Positions 1-8,615 of a DNA stretch of 64,000 nucleotides are shown piece by piece. Position 1 is the stretch's first letter. Each line of letters starts with the position of its first letter. Made by a program: the position numbers and the translations under genes. This DNA is from Treponema rectale (GTDB taxonomy: Bacteria; Spirochaetota; Spirochaetia; Treponematales; Treponemataceae): positions 1-64,000 of the forward strand of contig NZ_JACHFR010000004.1 of NCBI RefSeq assembly GCF_014202035.1, in the 5' to 3' direction. The notes under the pieces were generated by a model. The model made no database searches. It was not told where the DNA came from and worked only from the letters and a program-made list of their open reading frames with translations.

Positions 1-8
1 TAAAACAA

Positions 9-46
9 AATGGATGCCTCCTGTAAAATTCAGGGAAGCATCCATT
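9..46 (+). terminator. Hairpin, probable terminator of an upstream gene
   Basis: A 9-bp perfect stem (AATGGATGC at 9-17, GCATCCATT at 38-46) encloses a 20-base loop that can pair further (TCC with GGA). A pyrimidine-rich stretch follows on the plus strand. It presumably ends a gene lying before the window. The U-run is interrupted, so efficiency is uncertain. Confidence 0.5.
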
Positions 47-208
47 CCTTCTTCCTAGTTCATAATATGTGTCCAGAATTATGGGTACATATCAAGCGGG
101 AGGGGTTCTTTTTTTTTCTGTTTATGATGAATTTTATTCAATAATCTATGAAATATTACGCAATAACATTGCATAAAGCCGTTTCTTTATGTAATAATGT
201 GCGTTACT

Positions 209-2113
209 ATGGAAAATAACGAATTTAAGCCGTACATTCCGGCTGAAAAAGTCACTCCGGAACTTACAATGACCTCTGTAGTTACCGGTATTCTGCTGGC
301 CATTATCTTTGGTGCAGCAAACGCTTATCTCGGTCTCCGCGTTGGTATGACAATCTCTGCTTCTATTCCTGCGGCCGTAATCGGAATGGGAATAACACGC
401 ATTATTCTCAAGAAAAACTCTATCCTTGAAAGTAATATGGTTCAGACAATCGGTTCTGCCGGTGAATCAGTTGCTGCCGGAGCTATCTTTACAATGCCGG
501 CTTTCTTCCTCTGGGCAAAAGAAGGGGTTACAGGAGAACCAAGTCTCGTTGCAATTACCCTTATCACCCTTTGCGGTGCTCTTCTTGGCGTACTTTTCAT
601 GATTCCGCTCCGCAATTCAATTATCGTACAGGAACATGGTGTACTTCCTTATCCTGAGGCTCAGGCCTGTGCCGAAGTTCTTCTTGCTGGAGAAGAACAG
701 TCAGGAAGCTCAAAATCAAAGATAATTTTCCTTGGTATGGCAGTTTCTGCTGCATTTAAGTTCATCATTGACGGACTTAAGGTTATTCCCGGGGTAATTG
801 AAGTTCCTCTTAATAAATTCAAAACTCTTTTTGCAACTGAAATTTATCCGGCTGTAATCGGAGTAGGCTATATCTGCGGTCCGCGCATTTCTGCCCTGAC
901 TTTTGCCGGCGGTGTACTTGCATGGTTTGTACTTATTCCTGCAATCGTAACTTTTGGCGGAAGTTCTGTACTTTTCCCTGCAAGCGTTTCCATTACAGAT
1001 CTTTATACAGGTGCAGGAGCCGGAGCAATCTGGTCTCAGTACGTAAGATATATTGGTGCAGGAGCTCTTGCTACAGCAGGTATTATCAGCCTTATAAAAT
1101 CACTTCCACTTATCGTAAAGACTTTTGCCGGAGCCGTAAAAGGACTGGCTGGCAATAACAGCGGTGATTCTTCTAAGCGCACGGAACAGGACATCAGCAT
1201 AAAGGTTGTTCTTATCGGAAGCCTTCTCATTGTTCTTGCAATCTGGCTTCTTCCTGTAATCCAGGCTGGCATTGTAAGCGCCCTTATCATCGTAATTTTC
1301 GGATTCTTCTTCTCTACAGTTTCTTCAAGAATGGTAGGACTTGTAGGTTCAAGCAATAATCCTGTATCAGGAATGACGATTGCAACTGTTCTTATTGCAA
1401 CAACCCTGCTTAAGATTTCCGGTGATACAGGTTCTCACGGAATGATCAGTGCAATTACTGTTGGTGCCGTTATCTGCATTATATCAGCTCTTGCAGGCGA
1501 CATGAGCCAGGACCTTAAGACAGGATTCCTTCTTGGAGCTACACCTAAGAAACAGCAGATTGGAGAATTCCTTGGTGCTATTTTCTCAGCACTTACAATC
1601 GGTGGCATCCTTATTCTCCTTAACAAGGCATGGGGATTCGGTTCTACAGAAATTCCTGCTCCTCAGGCAACCCTTATGAAGATTGTAACTGAAGGCGTTA
1701 TGTCAGGAAACCTTCCATGGGCATTAATCTTTATCGGTGCATTCAGTGCAGTTTCTTTTGAAATCCTTAAAGTACCGGCTCTTCCTGTAGCAATCGGTAT
1801 GTATCTTCCTCTTGAACTTACTGCAGCAATTATGATCGGCGGTCTTCTCCGCTGGTTTATCGACAGGCGCAATTCAGCAAAATCATGCGAGAGTTCAGGT
1901 GGAGTTCTTTTCTGTTCCGGTATGATTGCAGGTGAGGGACTTGTAGGTGTTCTTCTTGCCGTATTTGCAGTTATCCGTGTTGCAGAAAAGATTGACTTAA
2001 GTGCAAAATTCAATACAGGTCTTGCAGGAAGCATTATTGCTCTTGCTGCAATCGTAACATTCATCCTTCTTTACGGAATTAATCCGAAGAAAAAGAATGA
2101 AAAAGCAGAGTAA
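209..2113 (+). CDS. OPT family oligopeptide transporter
   Basis: About 634 residues, almost entirely hydrophobic with roughly 14-16 predicted membrane segments. This is the size and character of bacterial OPT-family transporters, which import oligopeptides or metal chelates with cation symport. Typical family stretches are seen near the N-terminus (ANAYLGLRVGMTISASIPAA) and mid-protein (GSSNNPVSGMT, residues about 380-395). An upstream in-frame ATG at 197 gives four extra residues. I prefer ATG 209 (MENNEFKPYIPA) because the conserved N-terminus begins there, but neither start has a clear Shine-Dalgarno site. The downstream PqqD-like gene overlaps its end by 17 bases, so the two are probably co-transcribed. 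The exact substrate cannot be told from sequence. Confidence 0.92.
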   Translation: MENNEFKPYIPAEKVTPELTMTSVVTGILLAIIFGAANAYLGLRVGMTISASIPAAVIGMGITRIILKKNSILESNMVQTIGSAGESVAAGAIFTMPAFFLWAKEGVTGEPSLVAITLITLCGALLGVLFMIPLRNSIIVQEHGVLPYPEAQACAEVLLAGEEQSGSSKSKIIFLGMAVSAAFKFIIDGLKVIPGVIEVPLNKFKTLFATEIYPAVIGVGYICGPRISALTFAGGVLAWFVLIPAIVTFGGSSVLFPASVSITDLYTGAGAGAIWSQYVRYIGAGALATAGIISLIKSLPLIVKTFAGAVKGLAGNNSGDSSKRTEQDISIKVVLIGSLLIVLAIWLLPVIQAGIVSALIIVIFGFFFSTVSSRMVGLVGSSNNPVSGMTIATVLIATTLLKISGDTGSHGMISAITVGAVICIISALAGDMSQDLKTGFLLGATPKKQQIGEFLGAIFSALTIGGILILLNKAWGFGSTEIPAPQATLMKIVTEGVMSGNLPWALIFIGAFSAVSFEILKVPALPVAIGMYLPLELTAAIMIGGLLRWFIDRRNSAKSCESSGGVLFCSGMIAGEGLVGVLLAVFAVIRVAEKIDLSAKFNTGLAGSIIALAAIVTFILLYGINPKKKNEKAE

Positions 2114-2435
2114 TTTTCTGGATCTGGTTTTTGATAAAAATGAAAAATACCGCTCTGAGACTGATTCTCAGGGTGGTGTAACGATTTTTGTTGAAAATAA
2201 AGGCTTTTTTAACACCATCATGCAGAAATTCTTTAAGAAACCCCGGTTTTCTCAGGTTCATCTTGAAGAATTCGGCAGCTTTATATGGCCGCTTATAGAC
2301 GGGGAGCGTAATGTTCAGCAGATAGGAATCAAGGTAAAGGAACACTTTGGTGATAAAGCAGAACCTTTATATCCCCGGCTCGTTCAGTACCTGAAGATGC
2401 TTTCCGGATACAGTTTTGTAATACTAAAAAAATAA
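2097..2435 (+). CDS. PqqD-like small protein
   Basis: A 112-residue soluble protein whose second half (LEEFGSFIWPLIDGERNVQQIGIKVKEHFG) matches the PqqD fold. PqqD-like domains act as peptide chaperones for radical-SAM RiPP enzymes, but many stand-alone copies have no known partner. No radical-SAM or precursor gene is near. The start overlaps the OPT transporter by 17 bases, which suggests translational coupling, and a hairpin terminator follows the stop. A link to peptide uptake is suggested only by the operon. Confidence 0.75.
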   Translation: MKKQSNFLDLVFDKNEKYRSETDSQGGVTIFVENKGFFNTIMQKFFKKPRFSQVHLEEFGSFIWPLIDGERNVQQIGIKVKEHFGDKAEPLYPRLVQYLKMLSGYSFVILKK

Positions 2436-2437
2436 AG

Positions 2438-2468
2438 AAAAGGCTGTCTGTAAAAAGACAGCTTTTAT
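2438..2468 (+). terminator. Terminator after the OPT/PqqD-like operon
   Basis: An 11-bp stem (AAAGGCTGTCT at 2439-2449 pairs with AGACAGCTTTT at 2456-2466, one G.U pair) with a short A-rich loop and a following U-rich tract. Confidence 0.75.
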
Positions 2469-2498
2469 TAGTAAATAAAAGTATCCTGAATATTAAAT

Positions 2499-2543
2499 AT
2501 TGTATACAATTTAATTGACATAAATGTAATTCTGCAGTATAAC
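2499..2543 (+). promoter_or_regulatory. Promoter with adjacent palindrome, glutathione peroxidase gene
   Basis: A -35 box TTGACA (2515-2520), a 17-base spacer and a -10 box TATAAC (2538-2543) form a near-consensus sigma-70 promoter. Just upstream lies the perfect palindrome ATTGTATACAAT (2499-2510), extended imperfectly on both sides by ATTAAA/TTTAAT. Its position against the -35 box is that of an operator. The regulator is unknown, and a peroxide sensor is only a guess from the gene downstream. Confidence 0.65.
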
Positions 2544-2592
2544 TTATATTGTCAGCAGGGTAGTCCTGTTTATTTTTATTCGGAGGCAGAAT

Positions 2593-3072
2593 ATGTCATT
2601 TTATGATTTCTCAGTTAAATCAAGGGACGGTGAAGATGTTTCTCTGGAACAGTACAGGGGAAAAGTTGTTCTGGTAGTAAATACTGCGACAGGCTGCGGA
2701 TTTACACCACAGTATGAAGGACTTCAGAATCTTTATACCAGATATAAGGATAAGGGGTTTGAAATTCTTGACTTTCCATGCAATCAGTTTTTAAATCAGG
2801 CTCCAGGTTCAGACAGTGATATCCATACATACTGTACAGGAAGATTCGGCATTACCTTTCCGCAGTTTTCTAAAATTGAAGTAAATGGAAAAAATGAATC
2901 TCCGCTTTATACTTTTCTTAAATCTCAGAAAAAGGGCTTTCTTACGTCAAAAATAAAGTGGAATTTTACAAAATTCCTTATCGGAAAGGATGGTACTGTC
3001 GTTGGAAGATATGCACCGACATTTACACCTGAAAAACTTGACGAAATCATCAAGGCTCAGATAGAAGGTTAA
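2593..3072 (+). CDS. Glutathione peroxidase family protein (thiol peroxidase)
   Basis: 159 residues, the usual length of bacterial GPx-like enzymes, which reduce peroxides and usually take electrons from thioredoxin. The active-site block TATGCGFTPQY places the peroxidatic cysteine at residue 35, encoded by TGC and not by a selenocysteine TGA. The conserved Gln (FPCNQF, about residue 80) and Trp (KWNFTKF, about 127) of the catalytic tetrad are present. FPCNQF carries the second cysteine typical of thioredoxin-dependent members. A GGAGG site lies 8 bases before ATG 2593. The gene is monocistronic with its own strong promoter and a palindrome that could be a stress operator. Confidence 0.93.
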   Translation: MSFYDFSVKSRDGEDVSLEQYRGKVVLVVNTATGCGFTPQYEGLQNLYTRYKDKGFEILDFPCNQFLNQAPGSDSDIHTYCTGRFGITFPQFSKIEVNGKNESPLYTFLKSQKKGFLTSKIKWNFTKFLIGKDGTVVGRYAPTFTPEKLDEIIKAQIEG

Positions 3073-3083
3073 AGGCAGTACAT

Positions 3084-3133
3084 AAAAAAACCGGACTATG
3101 GTAAACGCTGGTCAGGCCTTTATCACAGTCCGG
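3084..3133 (-). terminator. Minus-strand terminator after the SGNH-like gene
   Basis: CCGGACT (3091-3097) pairs with AGTCCGG (3127-3133), and the inner bases can add further pairs. On the minus strand the stem is followed by seven U residues. It ends transcription of the 4050-3181 operon and may also block read-through from the peroxidase gene. Confidence 0.75.
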
Positions 3134-3180
3134 CTAACTAAGGTTATATTATTGAAGCGAGTATACCGGAAATTGGGCGA

Positions 3181-3702
3181 TCAGCCGGCATACTGCATTG
3201 CTTCCGCAAAGGAAATCGGAAAAGACCTGATGTAAGGTTTTACCGAAGAAATAAAGCTCCATGGTGTATTGTGGGCTACATTAATGAAAACGCAGCCTGT
3301 ATCTTTTGCAAGTTTTGCAAGTTCCCGGTTAAGTTTTACAGCTTTAGGATTATCTGACATTACCGAGATGATATACATGGTGCAGAGTTCACAGTGGGTA
3401 TGAAGCTGATATAAAAGCCATTCGTATTTAGAAATAAAAGAATCAACCTTAAAATCAGCAGATTCAATGTCTTCTTCACCGATATTAATCAAAAGGCGGG
3501 AAGGCTGAAGTTCGCAGGCACATTCACCTATGATTTTCTGAGCCTGGTCAATGGTAAGCCCGTCCTTGCTGCGGTTGTAGATATGGGAATTAGTGCTGTT
3601 TCCCATAAGGTCGCCTAAATCCATCTGTGAAAGGGTTGTAGAACCAAAGAATACCGTCTGTCCTTTCTTACACAACTTGTTCATTCCGCTGAAGTTTTTC
3701 AT
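3181..3702 (-). CDS. SGNH-hydrolase-like protein, degenerate active site
   Basis: 173 residues with the layout of an SGNH/GDSL domain: an N-terminal block FFGSTTLSQMDL where GDS is expected, a middle block LLINIGEEDI where G-x-N-D is expected, and a late block with HNTPW (about residue 150). The canonical GDS serine context is altered, so hydrolase activity is doubtful. It is the second gene of a minus-strand pair whose first gene is a small PQ-loop-like membrane protein, 30 bases upstream. The LysR regulator transcribed away from the pair is its likely regulator. The family call rests on motif layout only. Confidence 0.5.
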   Translation of the reverse strand: MKNFSGMNKLCKKGQTVFFGSTTLSQMDLGDLMGNSTNSHIYNRSKDGLTIDQAQKIIGECACELQPSRLLINIGEEDIESADFKVDSFISKYEWLLYQLHTHCELCTMYIISVMSDNPKAVKLNRELAKLAKDTGCVFINVAHNTPWSFISSVKPYIRSFPISFAEAMQYAG

Positions 3703-3732
3703 ACAAATACCCCTGTTTTTTTATGTCTTTTT

Positions 3733-4050
3733 TTATATAGCCTGTTTATAATTTTCCTGAAGAGTCAGCTTGAGACGTTCAGAATACTTGCGGTCGTACT
3801 TTTTATTGATGAAGTAAACAACAAGATTTGCACTTACGATTACAAGATTAAGGAAATAAACTGCAAGTACGTAGTTGTAAGTACCGTTAATGATTTTTGC
3901 CCCGATTCCTGCTACATAACCCAGGATGATAAGCATGATAAAACGGAAGCTCATATTCTTTGCAGAATGAGCCTTAATGTTTTTTGCCAGTGACATAGGC
4001 CATGAAAGACCAAAACAGATAAGCATTCCGGCTTCAAGTAATTCAGCCAT
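3733..4050 (-). CDS. Small PQ-loop/SemiSWEET-like membrane protein
   Basis: About 105 residues with three predicted membrane segments. The block FGLSWPMSLAKNIKAHSAK resembles the PQ-loop of SemiSWEET/MtN3-type half-transporters, which move sugars or other small solutes as dimers. A longer reading from 4071 exists, but GGAGGT lies just before ATG 4050, so the shorter form (MAELLEAGM) is preferred. It is the first gene of an operon with the SGNH-like gene and diverges from the LysR gene at 4202. The substrate is unknown. Confidence 0.65.
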   Translation of the reverse strand: MAELLEAGMLICFGLSWPMSLAKNIKAHSAKNMSFRFIMLIILGYVAGIGAKIINGTYNYVLAVYFLNLVIVSANLVVYFINKKYDRKYSERLKLTLQENYKQAI

Positions 4051-4144
4051 TTTAATAATACCTCCGAACATCTCTTTAAGAAACTTTTTAGTTTTCGTAA
4101 GGTAATATAGTGTACAAAAATAATAATGTATAATATATTATTTA

Positions 4145-4163
4145 TATCAAAACAATATTGATA
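4145..4163. promoter_or_regulatory. Candidate LysR operator (T-N11-A dyad)
   Basis: TATCAA-AACAATA-TTGATA is a perfect 6-7-6 dyad containing the T-N11-A spacing that LysR-type regulators recognise. It lies 38 bases before the LysR start, inside the divergent promoter region shared with the PQ-loop gene. Confidence 0.55.
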
Positions 4164-4201
4164 AACTTATTGATTAAAATTCAATTCATAAGGTTAAAGT
4201 T

Positions 4202-5098
4202 ATGGAATTAACACAGTTAAGGTATTTTCTTAAAGTAGCACAGCTTCAGCATATAACCAGGGCCGCAGAAGAACTGCACATTGCACAGCCGGCCCTTACA
4301 CAGACAATACACAGGCTGGAAAATGAACTGGAAGTTCCGCTTTTTGCTACAAAAGGCCGCAATATCGTGCTTACGGAATACGGCCGCTACTTTTATGAGA
4401 AACTTGAACCCCTTTTAACTGATATTTATGATCTTCCGGAACAGCTCCATGCTTTAAGTCACATAGAAAACAATACGATTCACCTGAACGTTCTGGCTGC
4501 CTCAAATCTTGTAACGGATGCCATAATTGAATATCAGAAAATCGATGATTCCCTGCATATTCAGCTTACCCAGAATGAAGAAAATGACCTTAATGATATC
4601 TGCGTAACTACAAAATTGTTTTATCAGCATTCCGTTGAAGAAAAAGATTCTGTTTTTGTCTGTACGGAAAATATTTATCTGGCTGTTCCCAACATCAGTC
4701 GTTTTCAGAATTTAAAAAGCGTAAGGCTTGAAGATGTTAAAAACGAGGATTTTATATCCCTTTCCGGTGCAAAACAGATGCGTGCAATCTGTGATAAGTA
4801 TTGCCGTAATGCCGGCGTAAAACCCAACATTATCTTTGAAAGTGACAGCCCGGCTGCCGTAAAGAACATGATTTCTGCAAATATGGGAATAGGATTCTGG
4901 CCTGCCTTCAGCTGGGAGCGCCTCAACACAAACCGCGTGCTCCTTTTACCCATTACTGATCCGAAATGCAGTCGTGACATACTTATAACTTTTAAGAAAA
5001 ATAAGACGGACAATACAAAGGCTGAGGCATTTTTTACTTTCTTAAAGGGATATTTTGAATATGCCGCAAAAGAAAGTGAAGAAGAAATGAATTTATAG
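4202..5098 (+). CDS. LysR family transcriptional regulator
   Basis: 298 residues, standard LysR length. An N-terminal winged HTH (MELTQLRYFLKVAQLQHITRAAEELHIAQPALTQTIHRLE, residues 1-45) is followed by a periplasmic-binding-like effector domain that ends with GIGFWPAFSW, a usual LysR landmark. It is divergent from the PQ-loop/SGNH-like operon and has a T-N11-A dyad in the shared intergenic region. It therefore most likely controls that operon and itself. The effector is unknown. Confidence 0.93.
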   Translation: MELTQLRYFLKVAQLQHITRAAEELHIAQPALTQTIHRLENELEVPLFATKGRNIVLTEYGRYFYEKLEPLLTDIYDLPEQLHALSHIENNTIHLNVLAASNLVTDAIIEYQKIDDSLHIQLTQNEENDLNDICVTTKLFYQHSVEEKDSVFVCTENIYLAVPNISRFQNLKSVRLEDVKNEDFISLSGAKQMRAICDKYCRNAGVKPNIIFESDSPAAVKNMISANMGIGFWPAFSWERLNTNRVLLLPITDPKCSRDILITFKKNKTDNTKAEAFFTFLKGYFEYAAKESEEEMNL

Positions 5099-5132
5099 AA
5101 AAAGCACAGGCTTTTGTTGTATAATAGGGGAT

Positions 5133-5762
5133 ATGGCAAGTCAGAGAGAAGGTGTCTACGAAAAAATAATAGAATGTTCCCGCAGGGAATTTCTTGAAAA
5201 AGGTTTTTTAAAAGCAAGCTTACGGACTATATCAAAAAATGCCGGTGTTACGACCGGAACCATCTACTCACGCTTTAAGGATAAGGAAGCTCTTTTTGAT
5301 GAAGTAGTGCACGCCCATGCGGAAAAAATACTCTCTGTGTACAACCGGGGAATTGATACTTATTATAATTTTTCTGATGAAGATAAATGCAGCGAAATGA
5401 ACCGGCTTACGGATGACTGCATGATGGAAATGCTGGACATAATCTATGACGACTATGAATGTTCTAAAATACTGATCTGCTGTTCAGAGGGAACTTCTTA
5501 TGAAAATTTCATTCATGAGATGATAAAAAAGGAAGTAGATTCTACGGAAGATTTTGCAAAAACACTTAAAAATATAAAAGGGCAGAAAGATTCCTGCATG
5601 GATAAGGAACTGTTTCATATGATTGCCAGCGGTTTTTTATCGGCTTTTTTTGAAATTACCGCCCACGATATGGACAAAAAATCTGCGATAAAGCGGATTA
5701 TTCTGCTGAAAAAGTTTTACACAGGCGGCTGGGAACGTCTTTTTGGCATAAATTTTGTATAA
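5133..5762 (+). CDS. TetR family transcriptional regulator
   Basis: 209 residues. The N-terminal HTH (FLKASLRTISKNAGVTTGTIYSRFKDKEALFDEVV, residues 25-60) is a textbook TetR DNA-binding domain, and the C-terminal ligand domain is not assignable. The gene stands alone: LysR ends 34 bases before it and a minus-strand gene converges after it, so its target is not evident. TATAAT (5120-5125) ends seven bases before ATG 5133, which predicts an mRNA starting at or next to the start codon. AGGGGA directly before the ATG is too close to be a normal Shine-Dalgarno site. Confidence 0.9.
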   Translation: MASQREGVYEKIIECSRREFLEKGFLKASLRTISKNAGVTTGTIYSRFKDKEALFDEVVHAHAEKILSVYNRGIDTYYNFSDEDKCSEMNRLTDDCMMEMLDIIYDDYECSKILICCSEGTSYENFIHEMIKKEVDSTEDFAKTLKNIKGQKDSCMDKELFHMIASGFLSAFFEITAHDMDKKSAIKRIILLKKFYTGGWERLFGINFV

Positions 5763-5830
5763 ATCTCCGGTTTTTTCTAAATTTTTCTTAAATTGTATAA
5801 TATTTTATACAGGATGCTGTGTTTTTTTGT

Positions 5831-8122
5831 TTAATTACTATGTTTTTCTATGAATTCAAGGAATTCATTTTCAAGAAGGGGTTTTGAATAGAAATAGCCC
5901 TGAACCTGGTCGCAGCGGATTTTTTTAAGGAAGTCTCTCTGCTCTTCAGTTTCTACACCTTCAAATACGGTCTGTTTTTCAAGATTACGGCTTAATTCAA
6001 TAAGGCTGCTCATAAAACGGGCAGATTTTTCGTCAACAGCTCCTTTTTCATTCATCGTAGAAAGCAGGAAATACCTGTCAAATTTCAGTACGTCAACAGG
6101 AACTTTTGTAAGCATGTTGAGGGAAGATTCTCCGCTTCCAAAATCATCCATTGCTACACTGAAACCTTTTTCGTGCAGGCGGTCTGTAATTTCGCAGAGT
6201 GTTTTTGAGTCCATTACGGAACGTTCAATTATTTCTACCTGAATGTATTCCGGCGGAATGTTATATTTGTTGAAAAGTTCCATAAAGTCATGCATGAATT
6301 TGTCCGGTTTGTTATGATTGCGGCTCATATTTACAGAAATCGGAACAATAGGCTGGTTTTCTTTCAGCTGGCGGGATATGAATTTAAACACCTGTTCGTA
6401 GACGTAAAAGTCCAGTTTGGTAATAAAGCCGTTTTTTTCGAACAGCGGAATGAATTTATCCGGGGTAAGGAGGCCTATATCATTGGTTTTCCAGCGGACA
6501 AGAGCTTCTCCTCCGACAATTTTATCATCTGCAAGAAGGATTTTAGGCTGATACATGACAAAAAATTCCCCGTTTTCGAGGGCTTTTTCCATGGTTGCCT
6601 CAATGTAATGTTCTTCATTAACCTTATCCAGCAGCCGTGAATTGTAAATTGCGTAAGGAAGAATCATATTGTCTTTTATCGTACTTTTTGCAAATGACGC
6701 TTGTCCGATAAGTTCTTTTACGGAAACATTTCTTTTTTGTTCCGGCCGGAAGAAAGTTATACCGAATTTAGGGAAAAACGGAATTTCGTATGCTTTTATA
6801 AGATCATTCAGCTGTTCAAGCTTTTTCTTAAACATGGACATTGCCTTATAGACATTATGAACTTCCAGCATAATGTAAAAATGATCTGCATAACCGCGGC
6901 AGATAAGGCCTTTATAACTCTGTACGGCTTTATTAAGAAGTGTAGAAAGATAAAAAATCATTTTATCAGCATTTTCTTCACCGTAATTTTGATTTATAAA
7001 TTTAAATCCCCTTATATCAGCTTCTATCAGCATAAATTTTACCCGGGGATTCTTTTTTAGATGCCTGTCGGCAATTTTTTCAAAAAACTGCCTGGAATAA
7101 AGGTTTGTAAGAGGATCATAAACTGCATTTACAAGCTGATTTTTATAAAAATAATTCAGAAGGGACATTTCCAGGAAAACAAAAATACCCAGCGACAGGA
7201 CCGAAATTAATATGATTGTAACTTTTGTAGAATTCTGCTGACGGTATATCTGTTCAAGTTCAACTTTAGGAAATGCAATGGCTAAAATCCATTCACAAAG
7301 TTTCACTCTATTGTATATAAGATTAACAACCTCGTCGTTTTCATTTACAGTTTCTATTTTGCCTTGTATCTGAGATGAAATGAATTCACTGCTTATGGCT
7401 TTGTAATGTTCATCATCAGGAATAAAAACTTCTCCGAGATAAGATTTATCCGGGTGAACCAGGAACCTTCCGGTGCGGTCCTGAAGGTAAACATATTTTT
7501 TTTCGCTTAAAGTTATGGCGTCAGTAATTTTCTGCATAACTTCAATCTTAAAGACGGCACATAAAATTCCTTTAAGAGAATGATTATCATCAAAATAGGG
7601 AATACCTATGACAAAAACAGGAGAGGAAGAAAGCTTGGAATACATTATATTGCTTACAAAAAAATCACTGTCAATATAATTTGATTTATCAACATAATTT
7701 CTGCCTTCAAGGCCTACTATATTTCCGTTAGAAAAATATCCTGTTTTTTTCTCATCTACATAAAAATAAGCTGCAAAATCTTCCGGCATGTAGGGTTTAT
7801 TTTTGATAAGCCAGTCCTGGATTCTGGCAGTGTCTCCTGTAGAAAATAAAAGCGGGTCATATATAGATTTTAATGCTGTATGATAATTTTCAAGATAAAA
7901 ATAGAGCGCTTCGGAATAACCTTCCACAGTTTCTGAGCAGCATTCAAAATACTTTTTTTCTGCGGAATATAAAGCCTTATTCATTGTAAAGCTAGTCAGA
8001 ATAAATACAAGAATCATTAATAAACCACTGACCGAAATAGTGGATATTAACTTCATCTTATAAGGATTTATCCGCTTTTTTAAAATAAAGGACACGACTA
8101 AATTATAAGCCCAAAACTTCAT
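5831..8122 (-). CDS. Membrane Cache sensor with degenerate GGDEF and intact EAL domain (c-di-GMP phosphodiesterase)
   Basis: 763 residues. Order: membrane segment (about 24-47), extracytoplasmic double-Cache-like sensor (60-290), second membrane segment (about 302-325), GGDEF-like domain (335-490), EAL domain (505-755). The GGDEF signature reads RGYADHF, so cyclase activity is not expected. That domain may instead be regulatory. The EAL domain keeps EALVRW, NMSRNH, VEIIERS, DDFGSG, KFDRYFL and EGVETEEQ, the metal and substrate residues of active enzymes. It probably hydrolyses c-di-GMP in response to an external small molecule. It is a single gene. A second possible start is the Met at residue 23. 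Confidence 0.92.
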   Translation of the reverse strand: MKFWAYNLVVSFILKKRINPYKMKLISTISVSGLLMILVFILTSFTMNKALYSAEKKYFECCSETVEGYSEALYFYLENYHTALKSIYDPLLFSTGDTARIQDWLIKNKPYMPEDFAAYFYVDEKKTGYFSNGNIVGLEGRNYVDKSNYIDSDFFVSNIMYSKLSSSPVFVIGIPYFDDNHSLKGILCAVFKIEVMQKITDAITLSEKKYVYLQDRTGRFLVHPDKSYLGEVFIPDDEHYKAISSEFISSQIQGKIETVNENDEVVNLIYNRVKLCEWILAIAFPKVELEQIYRQQNSTKVTIILISVLSLGIFVFLEMSLLNYFYKNQLVNAVYDPLTNLYSRQFFEKIADRHLKKNPRVKFMLIEADIRGFKFINQNYGEENADKMIFYLSTLLNKAVQSYKGLICRGYADHFYIMLEVHNVYKAMSMFKKKLEQLNDLIKAYEIPFFPKFGITFFRPEQKRNVSVKELIGQASFAKSTIKDNMILPYAIYNSRLLDKVNEEHYIEATMEKALENGEFFVMYQPKILLADDKIVGGEALVRWKTNDIGLLTPDKFIPLFEKNGFITKLDFYVYEQVFKFISRQLKENQPIVPISVNMSRNHNKPDKFMHDFMELFNKYNIPPEYIQVEIIERSVMDSKTLCEITDRLHEKGFSVAMDDFGSGESSLNMLTKVPVDVLKFDRYFLLSTMNEKGAVDEKSARFMSSLIELSRNLEKQTVFEGVETEEQRDFLKKIRCDQVQGYFYSKPLLENEFLEFIEKHSN

Positions 8123-8164
8123 AAAAAAAAGCTTAAAATGTAATTTCTTTTTTATTTTACATTC

Positions 8165-8209
8165 TTGACAAAAATAAGGGAAAATTCTATAAAATGCAAC
8201 TATGTTGCA
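8165..8209 (+). promoter_or_regulatory. Promoter and dyad of the Fur-family gene
   Basis: TTGACA (8165-8170), 17 bases, TATAAA (8188-8193): a near-consensus promoter. The expected transcription start falls at about 8200, next to ATG 8202. A perfect dyad TGCAAC-TAT-GTTGCA (8195-8209) covers the transcription start and the first codons, an ideal place for autorepression. Confidence 0.65.
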
Positions 8210-8615
8210 AAAGTCATATCACACAAAGGCATCTGATTTAATTCTTACTTACATAGAAAATAAAAATAACTGCTGTTTTACTGCAGGAGAACTTTCTGCT
8301 TTTTTAAGGGAGCAGGGAATCAACGTAAATAAAACAACTATATACCGTAATCTTGATAAAATGACTGCTGCCGGAAAACTTATCCGACATAAATCACCTG
8401 TTGCAGACGGTTATACATACCAGAGTACGGAAGACCAGAATCACTGTGAAGAGCATATGCATTTTCAATGCTGTAAATGCGGCTCCATAGTTCATCTTTC
8501 TGATAAAAAAACGGCTGATTATTTAAATGAACTTTCTAAAAATTTGAACATAGAAATTGACTTGAAACTTTCTTCTCTAAACGGACTTTGTAAAAAATGC
8601 AGGAATCAGGAATAA
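8202..8615 (+). CDS. Fur family metalloregulator, probably zinc-responsive (Zur-like)
   Basis: 137 residues, Fur-family size. The winged HTH includes NVNKTTIYRNLDKM (about 45-58). The metal region HCEEHMHFQCCKCGSIVHL supplies histidines and the first CxxC of the structural zinc site, and a C-terminal CKKC supplies the second. The gene is followed by a Cys/His-rich membrane protein and a COG0523 GTPase, a combination typical of zinc homeostasis, so Zur is more likely than iron Fur or PerR. No Shine-Dalgarno is visible. The -10 box ends 8 bases before the ATG, suggesting leaderless expression. A dyad over the start codon could be its own operator. Confidence 0.88.
   Translation: MLQKSYHTKASDLILTYIENKNNCCFTAGELSAFLREQGINVNKTTIYRNLDKMTAAGKLIRHKSPVADGYTYQSTEDQNHCEEHMHFQCCKCGSIVHLSDKKTADYLNELSKNLNIEIDLKLSSLNGLCKKCRNQE

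Noticed and set aside
1036-2064. Several minus-strand ORFs inside the OPT transporter gene
   Set aside because: Complementary shadows of a highly hydrophobic gene; no ribosome sites and no family resemblance.
2692-2700. Selenocysteine in the glutathione peroxidase
   Set aside because: The active-site codon is TGC, an ordinary cysteine; no TGA and no SECIS-like hairpin is needed.
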